Of a stretch of 44,353 nucleotides of DNA, positions 1 through 9,244 are shown one piece after another. The notes below the pieces were generated by a model. The model ran no database searches and was not told where the DNA came from. It saw only the letters and a list, made by a program, of their open reading frames with translations. The stretch covers positions 1-44,353 of the forward strand of contig JALRJP010000006.1 of assembly GCA_023261135.1 (NCBI GenBank). The letters are read 5' to 3'. The position numbers and the translations under genes are program-made. The DNA is from Burkholderiaceae bacterium (GTDB lineage Bacteria > Pseudomonadota > Gammaproteobacteria > Burkholderiales > Burkholderiaceae_A). Position 1 is the stretch's first letter; each line of letters starts with the position of its first letter.

Positions 1-65
1 CGGGTTTGCATGGGGTGACTGTACTGCGGGCCCTTGGCCACACCCCGGGGATAATGACGCCATGA
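1..65 (+). CDS. Possible 3' end of an upstream gene, truncated by the window start
   Basis: Reading frame 3 is open from the left edge and ends at a TGA (63-65) that overlaps the mnmA ATG as ATGA. The 20 or so visible residues show no recognisable motif. Start/stop overlaps of this ATGA type recur in this window (parD-parE, rlmH-bioY, the MBL and YciI pairs), so a translationally coupled upstream gene is plausible. In many proteobacteria a NUDIX hydrolase precedes mnmA, but nothing here proves that. The frame could equally be open by chance. Confidence 0.25.
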   Translation, partial: GLHGVTVLRALGHTPGIMTP

Positions 66-1321
66 GCGCAAAACAACGGGTGGTGGTCGGTTTGAGCGGG
101 GGCGTGGACTCGGCGGTCAGCGCGCACCTGCTCAAACAACAGGGCCATGAGGTCATCGGCATCTTCATGAAAAACTGGGAGGACGATGACGACTCCGAGT
201 ACTGTTCCACCCGACAAGACTTTCTGGACGCTGCCGCGGTTGCAGACCGGCTTAGCATTGAGCTGCAGGCCGTTAACTTTGCCGCAGACTACAAAGATCG
301 CGTGTTTGCCGAGTTCCTGCGCGAGTACGAGGCGGGCCGCACCCCCAACCCCGATGTCCTTTGCAATGCCGAGATCAAGTTCAAGGCCTTCTTAGACCAT
401 GCCTTCGAACAAGGGGCCGACTTCATTGCCACAGGCCACTACGCACGGGTTCGACGCAACCCCGAAGGCAAGGTGGAGCTGCTCCGCGGGCTCGACGAGA
501 CCAAAGACCAGAGCTACTTTCTGTATCGCCTGAATCAAGACCAGCTCGACCGTGTTCTTTTCCCCGTGGGTGAACTTCGCAAGACCCAGGTGCGGGCCAT
601 TGCTGAGTCTTTAGCGCTTCCCAACGCCAAGAAGAAAGATTCCACCGGTATTTGCTTTATTGGGGAGCGGCCCTTTCGTGAGTTCCTGAGCCGTTACCTG
701 CAGACCAAGCCTGGCCCCATTTGTACGCCTGATGGCGTTCAGGTGGGCCGGCATCAGGGACTCTCGTTCTACACCCTAGGCCAGCGCAAGGGTCTGGGCA
801 TTGGCGGCGTGCGCAAAGAAGTTTCCAAACGGTCTTTGAACCGCAGCCCATTGGTGAGTGAAGAAGGCAAGGGCTGGTTTGTTGCCAAGAAGGATCTGGA
901 GACCAACACACTTTATGTGTCCCAAGACCATGATCATCCGTGGCTTATGAGTCGTGCGCTAACGACCATAGACAGTTGCTGGGTGAGTGGGGTGGCGCCA
1001 GGCGAGGCCCAGCATGTGCGTTCTCGTCCCATGTCTGGGCCAGGTCACAGCAATGATGCTGAACGTTTCGGGGTCAAAACCCGTTATCGGCAGCCCGATG
1101 CCCCGGCTAGGGTCGTACCAATGACGGCGCAGAGTATTAGGCGTGAGCTTCGCGACGAACCAAATCGCCCCGTCTCACCGGCATCTGAAGCGGCAGACCA
1201 GGGTTTTACTCTGCAGTTTGAAGAAAGCCAATGGGCCGTCACTCCAGGGCAGTCAGCCGTAGTCTACGACGGCGAAATCTGTCTTGGCGGCGGCATTATT
1301 GCATCGACAGACAAGACATAG
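62..1321 (+). CDS. mnmA: tRNA-specific 2-thiouridylase MnmA
   Basis: Cytosolic enzyme that adenylates U34 of tRNA Lys/Glu/Gln and transfers sulfur to form 2-thiouridine. The ATP-pyrophosphatase P-loop SGGVDS is at residues 12-17. The two catalytic cysteines are C101 (in the LCNAEIKF context) and C198 (in [12 protein letters not shown]), both conserved in the family. The ATG at 62 gives the usual N-terminus directly before the PP-loop strand. The protein has 419 residues against roughly 360-370 in typical members. The excess lies in three low-conservation stretches of the C-terminal half, about residues 251-268, 314-336 and 353-379, which look like surface-loop insertions in the beta-barrel domains. 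Both catalytic cysteines and the P-loop are intact, so activity is expected. Confidence 0.97.
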   Translation: MSAKQRVVVGLSGGVDSAVSAHLLKQQGHEVIGIFMKNWEDDDDSEYCSTRQDFLDAAAVADRLSIELQAVNFAADYKDRVFAEFLREYEAGRTPNPDVLCNAEIKFKAFLDHAFEQGADFIATGHYARVRRNPEGKVELLRGLDETKDQSYFLYRLNQDQLDRVLFPVGELRKTQVRAIAESLALPNAKKKDSTGICFIGERPFREFLSRYLQTKPGPICTPDGVQVGRHQGLSFYTLGQRKGLGIGGVRKEVSKRSLNRSPLVSEEGKGWFVAKKDLETNTLYVSQDHDHPWLMSRALTTIDSCWVSGVAPGEAQHVRSRPMSGPGHSNDAERFGVKTRYRQPDAPARVVPMTAQSIRRELRDEPNRPVSPASEAADQGFTLQFEESQWAVTPGQSAVVYDGEICLGGGIIASTDKT

Positions 1322-1337
1322 GGGACAAGCAGCGACC

Positions 1338-1949
1338 CTACCCCTTTGGTGGAACAGTCTCCTGAAAGGAGGGCCGCGCCATCATACGGCCGTAGAAATC
1401 GAGCAAATTGGGGTAGGCCTGCTTCCAAGTGTTCTCAGGGAACCGAAATTCAAGGTACCCCAGGGCGACTCCGCAGGCAATATCACCCAGCGAAAAAGCC
1501 CGCCCGTTCATAAACTGGTCTTTACCAAGCGTCTGACTCATAACAGCAAGCCCCCGGTCGACCTTCGAGGCTTGACGCTCCATCCAGTCGCGACTTAGGG
1601 CTTTTTCGTCATGAAAACGTCTTTCGGCAATCATGGAGATGGCGGCATCACAAATGCCGTCGGCAAGCGCCTCCAGAGTCTTGACAGTGGTTCGCTCACG
1701 GTTACCCTCTGGAATAAGTCGCTGCGTAGGCGCCCGAGAATCGAGGTATTCGGCAATGACGCGAGAATCATAAACGCAGCCGTCTTCAAGAAGAAGCACA
1801 GGCACCTTGCCCAATGGGTTTTGAGCGCCAATGCTAGTGCCAGCGGCCCAGACATCTTCCGTGATGAACTGATAATCAAGCCGCTTTTCGACGGCAACAA
1901 TGCGAACCTTACGAACGTAAGGGCTGGTGTAAGAGCCAATGATTTTCAT
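1338..1949 (-). CDS. Glutathione S-transferase family protein
   Basis: A 203-residue cytosolic GST-fold protein. The N-terminal thioredoxin-like domain (about 1-80) carries the SPYVRKVR helix start, the cis-proline strand KVPVLLLEDG and the glutathione-contacting YDSRVIAEYLD segment. An all-helical C-terminal domain follows, with the usual SLGDIACG helix-cap motif near residue 152. The Ser-Pro at residues 8-10 suggests a serine-type (beta/zeta-like) active site. It lies between mnmA and purB on the opposite strand, converging with mnmA (gap 16 bp) and divergent from purB (about 80 bp). Substrate unknown; a detoxification role is only a family-level expectation. Confidence 0.9.
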   Translation of the reverse strand: MKIIGSYTSPYVRKVRIVAVEKRLDYQFITEDVWAAGTSIGAQNPLGKVPVLLLEDGCVYDSRVIAEYLDSRAPTQRLIPEGNRERTTVKTLEALADGICDAAISMIAERRFHDEKALSRDWMERQASKVDRGLAVMSQTLGKDQFMNGRAFSLGDIACGVALGYLEFRFPENTWKQAYPNLLDFYGRMMARPSFQETVPPKG

Positions 1950-1995
1950 AGAAAGGTATTCAGACAGGAGGCGTCGAAGTATAGCGTCTCGCTGA

Positions 1996-3414
<1,419 letters not shown>

Positions 3415-3655
3415 TGCAAACAATTGGCGGCTTCGCAGCCCAGAATGAGTTGAACACTTGCGTTTTGGGATGTTGTTCTTAAACAACAAGCTCGAATCCC
3501 GCGTTTTAATCATTTTCGATGTCCGCAGAAGTAATTCTTCATTCTTGTAAATACACCGACGCTGGTGATCTCAGCTATTTAGGAAAACTGAACACCGAGA
3601 AATAAGAGGCTTCTTATGCAGGCATTCAGCATTCAACGCCTTAGGAGAATACTGA

Positions 3656-4639
3656 ATGAAAAAGCATCTTATTGCTGCTGCTGTGGCCGGAGTCTTGGCT
3701 GCTCCTGCAATGGCGCAGGTCACTGTTTACGGTGTTGTTGAGCTCGGCGTAGCCAACACTGACGCTGCTACCAACACCACAAAAATGGGTTCGGGCGCCA
3801 TCAATACCTCGCGCCTGGGCTTTAGTGGTTCGGAAGATCTCGGCGGTGGCATGAAGGCCATTTTTGGACTTGAAATGCGTCTAGATCCTTCGAACGGTGC
3901 CAATCAGGAATCAGCTGGTGCAGCTGGGGGAACAACCTCCACCGCATTTTTCGAGCGTGGCGCCTACGTGGGTCTCTCGGGTGGTTTCGGTACTGTCAAA
4001 CTCGGTCGTATTGACCATCAGGGCGGTGAAAACAACGACGCTTCTTTCTTCGACAGCATGGGTAACCAGGGCCTCATCAATGGAAACGTTGAAATTGGCT
4101 CGGACATGAATGACACCATTTCTTACGACACTCCTAAGTTTGGTGGTTTTGGACTGAACATCTCCCATTCTTTGGCCGATGACGGTGCAGCCGCGACTGG
4201 CACAAATCAAAAGCATGACGGCGTGACATCAGCTCAGCTTTCAGGTGCCATCTCTGGTGTGGGTGTAAAGCTTGGTTACGCGAAGCAGGATCTTGCTGGC
4301 GGCGGCGATAACAAGTCGCAAGGTATTAGCGTGTCTTACGACGCTGGAATGTTCAAAGCAGGTCTCGCCTATCAAAAGCGTGAGAACGCCAGCGGTACCG
4401 AGCCCACCTACACAGTGCTAAATGCAGTTATTCCTGTGGGCGGCCTGAACCTTGGTCTTCAGTACGGCACTTACGATGCAGACACAACCGCATCAGCGGA
4501 TTACGATCGCACAGGTGTTTACCTTTCTAAGGCTCTGAGCAAGCGCACTGCGGTCACTGGTTACTACCAGAGCAACGACTTTGGTACCGGTGGAACCGAC
4601 TCCGACACCATGGCTTTCTATATCACCCACAAATTCTAA
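3656..4639 (+). CDS. Outer-membrane porin, Gram-negative trimeric type
   Basis: A 327-residue outer-membrane beta-barrel porin of the Burkholderiales/Neisseriales general-diffusion family. A Sec signal peptide (MKK, hydrophobic core, APAMA) is cleaved after A20. The mature protein opens with QVTVYGVVELG and ends in FYITHKF, whose terminal Phe is the BAM recognition residue. Characteristic porin segments include SRLGFSGSEDLGGGMKAIF and GLSGGFGTVKLGR. AGGAGA (3643-3648) is a good ribosome-binding site for the ATG at 3656, and an intrinsic terminator follows the stop. It is monocistronic. The 241 bp upstream of it hold only unassigned promoter-type sequence. Confidence 0.95.
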   Translation: MKKHLIAAAVAGVLAAPAMAQVTVYGVVELGVANTDAATNTTKMGSGAINTSRLGFSGSEDLGGGMKAIFGLEMRLDPSNGANQESAGAAGGTTSTAFFERGAYVGLSGGFGTVKLGRIDHQGGENNDASFFDSMGNQGLINGNVEIGSDMNDTISYDTPKFGGFGLNISHSLADDGAAATGTNQKHDGVTSAQLSGAISGVGVKLGYAKQDLAGGGDNKSQGISVSYDAGMFKAGLAYQKRENASGTEPTYTVLNAVIPVGGLNLGLQYGTYDADTTASADYDRTGVYLSKALSKRTAVTGYYQSNDFGTGGTDSDTMAFYITHKF

Positions 4640-4664
4640 ATCGAGCTACCGTTTCGATTTGTTT

Positions 4665-4698
4665 TAAAAAACCCCCGCTCACAAGGTGGGGGTTTTTA
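4665..4698 (+). terminator. Intrinsic terminator of the porin gene
   Basis: An A-run leads into ACCCCC, a short loop, GGGGG and a T-run, forming a GC-rich hairpin flanked by A and T tracts about 25 bp after the porin stop. The following 4700-4760 is very AT-rich and holds no gene; it may include promoter elements for the recombinase gene. Confidence 0.88.
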
Positions 4699-4874
4699 TT
4701 TTAAATTTATATTGATATAAATATTTGTATTAATTTTTATTTTTACTAAAAAGACGTATAAGACATAAGCAAAAACAGATGAGTACCCGACTCTCATACT
4801 CGGACATACACCTGACCCGGGGCAGGGTTTGAAAAATTCACACTCAAGCCACTTCATCTGAAGAAGTTTTATAA

Positions 4875-5900
4875 ATGGAAAGACAAACGGCCACCCGATT
4901 CACCAACTGCTGTCTCGAGACAATAGAGGCCGAGCGCGCCCGCGCATCTCGGCACGAGGTAAGTGCACAAACGGTACGCATGTTTGAGATGCGCTGTGAG
5001 AAGCATCTTTTGCCATTCTTCGGCGGCATGGCCATTGACGCGGTTCAGTACCCTCAGCTGATGCGTTTCGTCGATGAGCTTTCACGCCAGAAGCTTCACA
5101 ACGCCACCATCCGTCAGCTATTAATTGCAGTGCGAAAGGTCTTGAACTGGGCCCTGGTGCATGAGCATATTGCAGGGCTGCCCGCCTTTCCCAAGGTGCG
5201 CAGCGAGAGCACACCTCGCGGCGGTTTCACACCCCACGAGCTCTTGGAGCTCTGGCACTGCGCCAAGCAGCAGTCCACCCTGGTGCGGCCCGAAGGTGGC
5301 TACACCCCCTCGCACCGAGACCGCCAAGGCGGGCTCTTTGCCAAAGACATGCCAACACCGGTCTGGTTTCGTTGGCTCATTGCCTTCATGGTGAACAGCT
5401 TCATTCGCCCCACCGACCTGCGAAACATTCAGCACCAACATGTTCAGGTGGTGCGTGGCCGGCACACCTACCTGCGCCTGGTGTTGCCCGAGAGTAAAAA
5501 GCATACCGAAAAGATCATTACGCTGCGGCCTGCTGTTCGCATCTACGAGCAACTGCTGGCTTACGCCCACATGCATGGCCATGCCGCACCAGACGACTAC
5601 CTTTTCTATCCCGAGGTGTCTAACCGGAAGACGGCCATGATGCTTATGGATGTGCAGTTCCGTCGCATCCTTGAAGCAGCAGGCTTGCGCCAAGGCGCAC
5701 GCGGCCAGAACCGTACGCTGTATAGCCTGCGCCACACCGCCATTACCTTTAGGCTACTTTACGGACAAGGCATTGACCTTCTTACCCTGGCCAAGAATGC
5801 ACGCACCTCGGTGGAAATGATTGAAAAGTTCTATGCCTCGGAGCTCAACCCCGAGATGAACGTGGCCATGCTGCAGAGCCGGCGGCAGAGGATGGCATAA
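4875..5900 (+). CDS. Tyrosine recombinase / phage-type integrase
   Basis: A 341-residue site-specific recombinase. The N-terminal SAM-like core-binding domain spans about residues 25-110. In the catalytic domain the first Arg is R178 (IRPTDLRNI), the beta-hairpin Lys is about K208/K209 (ESKKHTEK), the second Arg is R286 in LYSLRHT (Tyr replaces the first His of HxxR, as in many phage integrases), and the nucleophile is Y320 in EKFYASEL. All core residues are present, so the protein is probably active. It sits alone between a core porin and a toxin-antitoxin pair with no tRNA nearby. No att repeats were found, so it may be the remnant of a small integrated element. Confidence 0.93.
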   Translation: MERQTATRFTNCCLETIEAERARASRHEVSAQTVRMFEMRCEKHLLPFFGGMAIDAVQYPQLMRFVDELSRQKLHNATIRQLLIAVRKVLNWALVHEHIAGLPAFPKVRSESTPRGGFTPHELLELWHCAKQQSTLVRPEGGYTPSHRDRQGGLFAKDMPTPVWFRWLIAFMVNSFIRPTDLRNIQHQHVQVVRGRHTYLRLVLPESKKHTEKIITLRPAVRIYEQLLAYAHMHGHAAPDDYLFYPEVSNRKTAMMLMDVQFRRILEAAGLRQGARGQNRTLYSLRHTAITFRLLYGQGIDLLTLAKNARTSVEMIEKFYASELNPEMNVAMLQSRRQRMA

Positions 5901-5946
5901 GTTTTACTTCGTCTGAGTGAGGATGAGCAATTGCTGGAAGGTTAGC

Positions 5947-6267
5947 CTACTCGTCACGCAGCCACACCGGGATATCCCTGTAACTGTTGAGCACCCGCCA
6001 GACGTCGATGTGATCGTCTTGCTCGACGTAAAAAACCAAGTAGGGGTAGCGCTTGAGCGACCACATGCGTAGCCCCGGCAAATTCAGTTCGTGATCATAG
6101 CGTGGCAAGCCCGTTTGTGGATGCCTGCCAATGAAATCGTAGGTCTTTTGCAGCGACTCAATGAAGCCTAAGGCCACTTGATTACCGGCCTCCTGGAGGT
6201 AGTAATCGACCGCGTCCTCAGCATCCCTGCCCGCGAGTTCGCGGGGGATGACCGGTTTGGTTTTCAA
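5947..6267 (-). CDS. parE: ParE/RelE-superfamily toxin
   Basis: A 106-residue protein of the RelE/ParE fold: an N-terminal helical pair (about 12-55) then a beta-sheet with LRMWSLKRYPYLVFYV and VWRVLNSYRDIP, the usual ParE C-terminal core with RVLN. Family members poison gyrase (ParE) or cleave ribosome-bound mRNA (RelE); sequence features favour ParE-like, but the target is not proven. Its start overlaps the end of the antitoxin gene by 4 bp (ATGA), the usual order and coupling for type II systems. It converges on the integrase gene with 46 bp between stops. Confidence 0.9.
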   Translation of the reverse strand: MKTKPVIPRELAGRDAEDAVDYYLQEAGNQVALGFIESLQKTYDFIGRHPQTGLPRYDHELNLPGLRMWSLKRYPYLVFYVEQDDHIDVWRVLNSYRDIPVWLRDE

Positions 6268-6503
6268 ACCAAACCGCTTTTTTTAACTCGGCTACGCAGT
6301 GCGTCGAAGTAGTTGGCATCTGCCACTTTGCCCGGCCTCGACTTGGCACCGGCCAGCAGCAGGGTACGCAAATTCTGTCGATCCTGGTCTTTGCGAATCA
6401 ACTCGCGTACATACTCGCTGCTCGTGCCGTAGCCGCGTTCGACGACTTGCTCGTCAACAAAGGATTTGAGCGTTTCTGGCAGGGAAATGTTCATGGTCGT
6501 CAT
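6264..6503 (-). CDS. parD: ParD-type antitoxin
   Basis: A 79-residue ribbon-helix-helix antitoxin. The N-terminal strand MTTMNISLPETL is followed by two helices (FVDEQVVERGYGTSSEYVRELIRKDQ), the standard ParD/CopG DNA-binding fold. The C-terminal tail (about 50-79) would wrap the toxin. The neighbouring toxin gene and 4 bp overlap support the assignment. The ATG at 6503 has no visible Shine-Dalgarno and lies just after a plausible promoter, so the mRNA may be leaderless; an in-frame ATG at 6494 is an alternative start. Confidence 0.92.
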   Translation of the reverse strand: MTTMNISLPETLKSFVDEQVVERGYGTSSEYVRELIRKDQDRQNLRTLLLAGAKSRPGKVADANYFDALRSRVKKSGLV

Positions 6504-6512
6504 GAGGGAAGA

Positions 6513-6539
6513 CTAACCATTTTGGCAAAATTTGGCAAG
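6513..6539 (-). promoter_or_regulatory. Candidate parDE promoter and autoregulatory operator
   Basis: On the minus strand TTGCCA, a 17 bp spacer and TAGTCT form a plausible sigma-70 promoter immediately upstream of parD. Two direct copies of TTTGGCAA (6521-6528 and 6531-6538, plus-strand reading) are spaced exactly 10 bp and overlap its -35 and spacer. One-helical-turn repeats suit cooperative binding by ribbon-helix-helix dimers, so autorepression is the simplest reading (inference). Confidence 0.55.
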
Positions 6540-6593
6540 CCTTTTCTCAGGAACTACTACACCCTTGAGGCCGAAGCGAGGGGCAGACCAGCC

Positions 6594-7064
6594 CTAAGGG
6601 CGATGGTAAGGGTGCCCGACCAGCAAGGAATAAGCGCGGTAAAGCTGCTCAGCCAGCAGAAGCTTCGCAAGCCCGTGAGGCAGGGTCATGTCCGACAAAC
6701 GCAGCTTTGTATGGGCAGCCTCTTTCACCGAAGACGCAAGGCCGTCAGGGCCACCAATAATAAAAGCAATGCAGCCGTGGCTTTGCTGCCAGGCCTGAAG
6801 CTTCTCGGCAAATTGCTTTGTAGACAGCCCCTGCCCTTTTTCGTCCAGCACTACGCGCCAGGCGCCCGCAGGTGAAACGTTCTCAATACGCTGAGCCTCA
6901 AGGGCCATCATCTGCTCCACGGTTTTTCCGGTCTGCCGGGATTCCGGCTTCACAATTTTTATCTCAACGGACCAATCTTTAGGAAGCCGTTGCAGATATT
7001 GACTGACTCCGTCTTCAAGCCAGGCAGGCTGCCGCGCGGTGACCGCAATAATGAGTAACTTCAC
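6594..7064 (-). CDS. rlmH: 23S rRNA (pseudouridine-1915-N3)-methyltransferase RlmH
   Basis: A SPOUT-class methyltransferase that uses SAM to methylate pseudouridine 1915 of 23S rRNA in the assembled 70S ribosome. Its 156 residues match the family length. Visible features are the N-terminal MKLLIIAV strand, the conserved LDEKGQGLSTKQFA region, IIGGPDGL (SAM-binding knot) and the C-terminal LLAEQLYRAYSLLVGHPYHRP, which is nearly invariant in RlmH. Usually it follows rsfS/nadD; here it instead ends an operon with bioY (4 bp ATGA overlap), so the local gene order is unusual. Confidence 0.97.
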   Translation of the reverse strand: MKLLIIAVTARQPAWLEDGVSQYLQRLPKDWSVEIKIVKPESRQTGKTVEQMMALEAQRIENVSPAGAWRVVLDEKGQGLSTKQFAEKLQAWQQSHGCIAFIIGGPDGLASSVKEAAHTKLRLSDMTLPHGLAKLLLAEQLYRAYSLLVGHPYHRP

Positions 7065-7681
7065 TCGCCATTACCCTCGTTGTCATAGGAAGGCGGGCTG
7101 TGAAGAGCACGTGCAATGCTCGCGGCAACAAACATTTTCAGAGTATCGCCTGGTAAAAAGGCAAGGCTTACCGCAGCAGCCTGCTCAAGCGCCATATTGG
7201 CTCGCCAGGCAAGCATAGGAATACCAAGCGCGTAAATCACCAGAACTCCACCAATAAAACTTGCTAGTGCCGCAGCAAAGAAAATAGAAAACCCCCGACG
7301 CGGTACGCGATACTTCCGTGAGTTTTGCGCAGGCTGAGTAAGACCCATGTACACAAAACCCACCACCAATGCCCCAGGAATCCAGCCCAGCAAGAAGCCA
7401 ACCGTAGGGCCAAACAGAACGCCTAGGCCACCGCGACCACCCGCTAAAAACGGCGCACCTAGTAGCACCATGAATAAGAACAAAAGCACCGACAAAGCGG
7501 CAAGGCGCGGTCCAAGCAGAAGCCCCGCAAGCATGACACCCAAGGTTTGCACCGTAATGGGCACACCTGCTAAGAAGGGAAGATCAATGCGGGGCACCAA
7601 GCCAAACAAAGCAATCAGTGCGGCGAATAAGGCCACATTCACCACATCGCGCGTTGAATGGGTCGGCGTCTGGCTAGGCAC
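7061..7681 (-). CDS. bioY: Biotin transporter S component BioY
   Basis: Integral membrane substrate-binding subunit of an ECF-type (or solitary) biotin importer. The 206-residue protein has about six hydrophobic segments and the BioY landmarks VPITVQTLGVMLAGLLLGPR and GGRGGLGVLFGPTVGFLLGWIPGA, with LPGDTLKM near the C-terminus. No bioM (ATPase) or bioN (transmembrane) gene lies in the window, so it either works alone or uses components encoded elsewhere. It overlaps the upstream gene by 8 bp and rlmH by 4 bp, indicating translational coupling. No biotin operator was seen. Confidence 0.94.
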   Translation of the reverse strand: MPSQTPTHSTRDVVNVALFAALIALFGLVPRIDLPFLAGVPITVQTLGVMLAGLLLGPRLAALSVLLFLFMVLLGAPFLAGGRGGLGVLFGPTVGFLLGWIPGALVVGFVYMGLTQPAQNSRKYRVPRRGFSIFFAAALASFIGGVLVIYALGIPMLAWRANMALEQAAAVSLAFLPGDTLKMFVAASIARALHSPPSYDNEGNGE

Positions 7682-8081
7682 AGCTCATCACAAACTTATG
7701 GCTGCACTTCTGGCAGGTGCAGCTAAGAACTCGGTCGAGGGTTTGGGTATCGAGCCGCTCGTCGTCCACGACCAAGCGGCCATAGGCCTTACAGTTTGTG
7801 CAAACAGCCTGGTTCGCAAGAAGTTCTGCCCGTGCAATGAGGCTTGAGAACTTCAGCCAACAAAGCCCTGCCAGAAAAACGCCACCAAGGCTTGAGGCAA
7901 GCGCAGCCAGTCGCTCAACAGGCCATCCAGGACCCAGGTTGAAAAACACCTCGAGTGCGCTGACACCTAAAACAAGAAGCAAGACACCCAGCGCCATTAA
8001 TCCAAAGGCTCGAATAAGCTCGCCTTCGTACCAATGACGAAAGCCGTCTTCATTAATGAGATCTTTTAGAGACTTCTGCAT
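7674..8081 (-). CDS. Membrane protein with C-terminal zinc ribbon, function unknown
   Basis: I do not recognise this family. Starting from the ATG at 8081 it has 135 residues: an N-terminal helix (MQKSLKDLINEDGFRHWYEG), two transmembrane helices (about 25-45 and 62-82), then a cytosolic tail with a CxxC pair (VCTNCKAYG) and a CxCxxC group (SCTCQKCSHKF) that together look like a zinc ribbon. It is the first gene of the operon with bioY and rlmH, overlapping bioY by 8 bp. A role in sensing, protein-protein contact or metal binding is possible, but nothing specific can be claimed. Confidence 0.72.
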   Translation of the reverse strand: MQKSLKDLINEDGFRHWYEGELIRAFGLMALGVLLLVLGVSALEVFFNLGPGWPVERLAALASSLGGVFLAGLCWLKFSSLIARAELLANQAVCTNCKAYGRLVVDDERLDTQTLDRVLSCTCQKCSHKFVMSCA

Positions 8082-8242
8082 TGCAACATGCAACAAGCCG
8101 CATAAAGGAGAACAATAGGCGTCATAAACCGCTTAGGCGCATGGGCACCTGCAAGGTCTTCATGCCAACGAAGAAAAACAATCGAATGCTGACCAAGTTG
8201 AAAAAGCGATGCAGAGTCGATGAAAAAGGGAGAAACCACAGT

Positions 8243-9244
8243 ATGAACAATTTGTTGGGTCGCGCAAGGCAGTCCGCCCTTGGCCTTCTTGGATATTTAA
8301 CCCTTGCCGCGGTCACTCCCACCTTCGCCGCGACGGACGACCTGCCAGCCATGGAACTTCAGCGCTTCGGTGAGCACGTCTACGTGGTGCAGGGGCAGGC
8401 GGGCCAGGCCAGTTCGGCGAATGCGGGGTTCATTTCCAATGCGGGGGCAGTCGCCACGGGCGAAGGCCTTGTAGTCTTTGATACGCTGGGCACCCCTGCC
8501 CTGGGGGCGAAGTTTCGAAAGCTTATCGAAGAGGCCAGTGGCGAAAAGGTCAAGGTGGTGGTGGTTTCCCACTACCACGCAGACCATTTTTACGGCATTC
8601 AGAGTTTTATGGGACCCGGCATTGAAGTCATTGCCCACCCAATGGCAAAGAATGTTTTTAACGACGCCAATACAAAGGCTCGGCTGGAGCAACGACGTAA
8701 CGACCTTTTTCCTTGGGTGAATGAGGATACCAAGCTCGTGCTCGCCGCCCGCCAAGCCAAGGTGTCAGCCAGTCAGAACGAGAGCTTTAAGCTTGGCCGC
8801 TACACCTTCACGCTTATTGATGGTCTGGGCGCCCACGCCCCAGATGACCTAATGATGCGCGTCGATGAGCTTGGCCTTGTCTTTGCGGGTGACCTCTTTT
8901 TTACAGGCCGTGTCCCCTTTGTCGGTAATGCGCATCCAGGCCTTTGGCTCAAGGCTCTAAACCGAATGGCAGAAACGCCGCCTAAAGTGGCTGTGCCCGG
9001 GCACGGAAAAATTTCGACAGCGCCCGAGAAAGATCTTGAACTTACCCGGCGGTACCTTGATCACCTGTGGAAGGTCATGACCGAGGCAGTGGCAAACTTA
9101 CAAAGCTTTGATGAGGCCTATGCCAGCGCCGATTGGTCCAGCTTTAAAAAGCTACCTGCTTTTGATGCGGCTAACCGCCTAAATGCCTACGGCGCCTTTT
9201 TGCATGCCGAGCGCGAGGCCCTGGCCAAGGAGAAGACACAATGA
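8243..9244 (+). CDS. Secreted metallo-beta-lactamase-fold hydrolase
   Basis: A 333-residue exported MBL-fold protein related to the SoxH / quinoprotein-relay group of periplasmic MBL proteins. The ATG at 8243 is chosen because it gives a clean Sec signal peptide (cleavage near TFAA, residue 30) and has GGGAGA about 9 bp upstream. The zinc site is visible: SHYHADHFYG (HxHxDH, residues about 110-116), later FAGDLFF (bridging Asp) and VPGHG (last His). The family includes hydrolases of unknown periplasmic substrates; beta-lactam hydrolysis is not implied. It overlaps the next gene as ATGA, so the two are probably co-translated. Confidence 0.9.
   Translation: MNNLLGRARQSALGLLGYLTLAAVTPTFAATDDLPAMELQRFGEHVYVVQGQAGQASSANAGFISNAGAVATGEGLVVFDTLGTPALGAKFRKLIEEASGEKVKVVVVSHYHADHFYGIQSFMGPGIEVIAHPMAKNVFNDANTKARLEQRRNDLFPWVNEDTKLVLAARQAKVSASQNESFKLGRYTFTLIDGLGAHAPDDLMMRVDELGLVFAGDLFFTGRVPFVGNAHPGLWLKALNRMAETPPKVAVPGHGKISTAPEKDLELTRRYLDHLWKVMTEAVANLQSFDEAYASADWSSFKKLPAFDAANRLNAYGAFLHAEREALAKEKTQ

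Noticed and set aside
4700-4874. Integrase attachment site
   Set aside because: The stretch is AT-rich and intergenic, but no direct repeat pair flanking the integrase/parDE segment and no tRNA gene could be found by eye.
5121-5735. A 204-residue reading frame opposite the integrase
   Set aside because: It lies wholly within the integrase coding region on the other strand and has no recognisable features.
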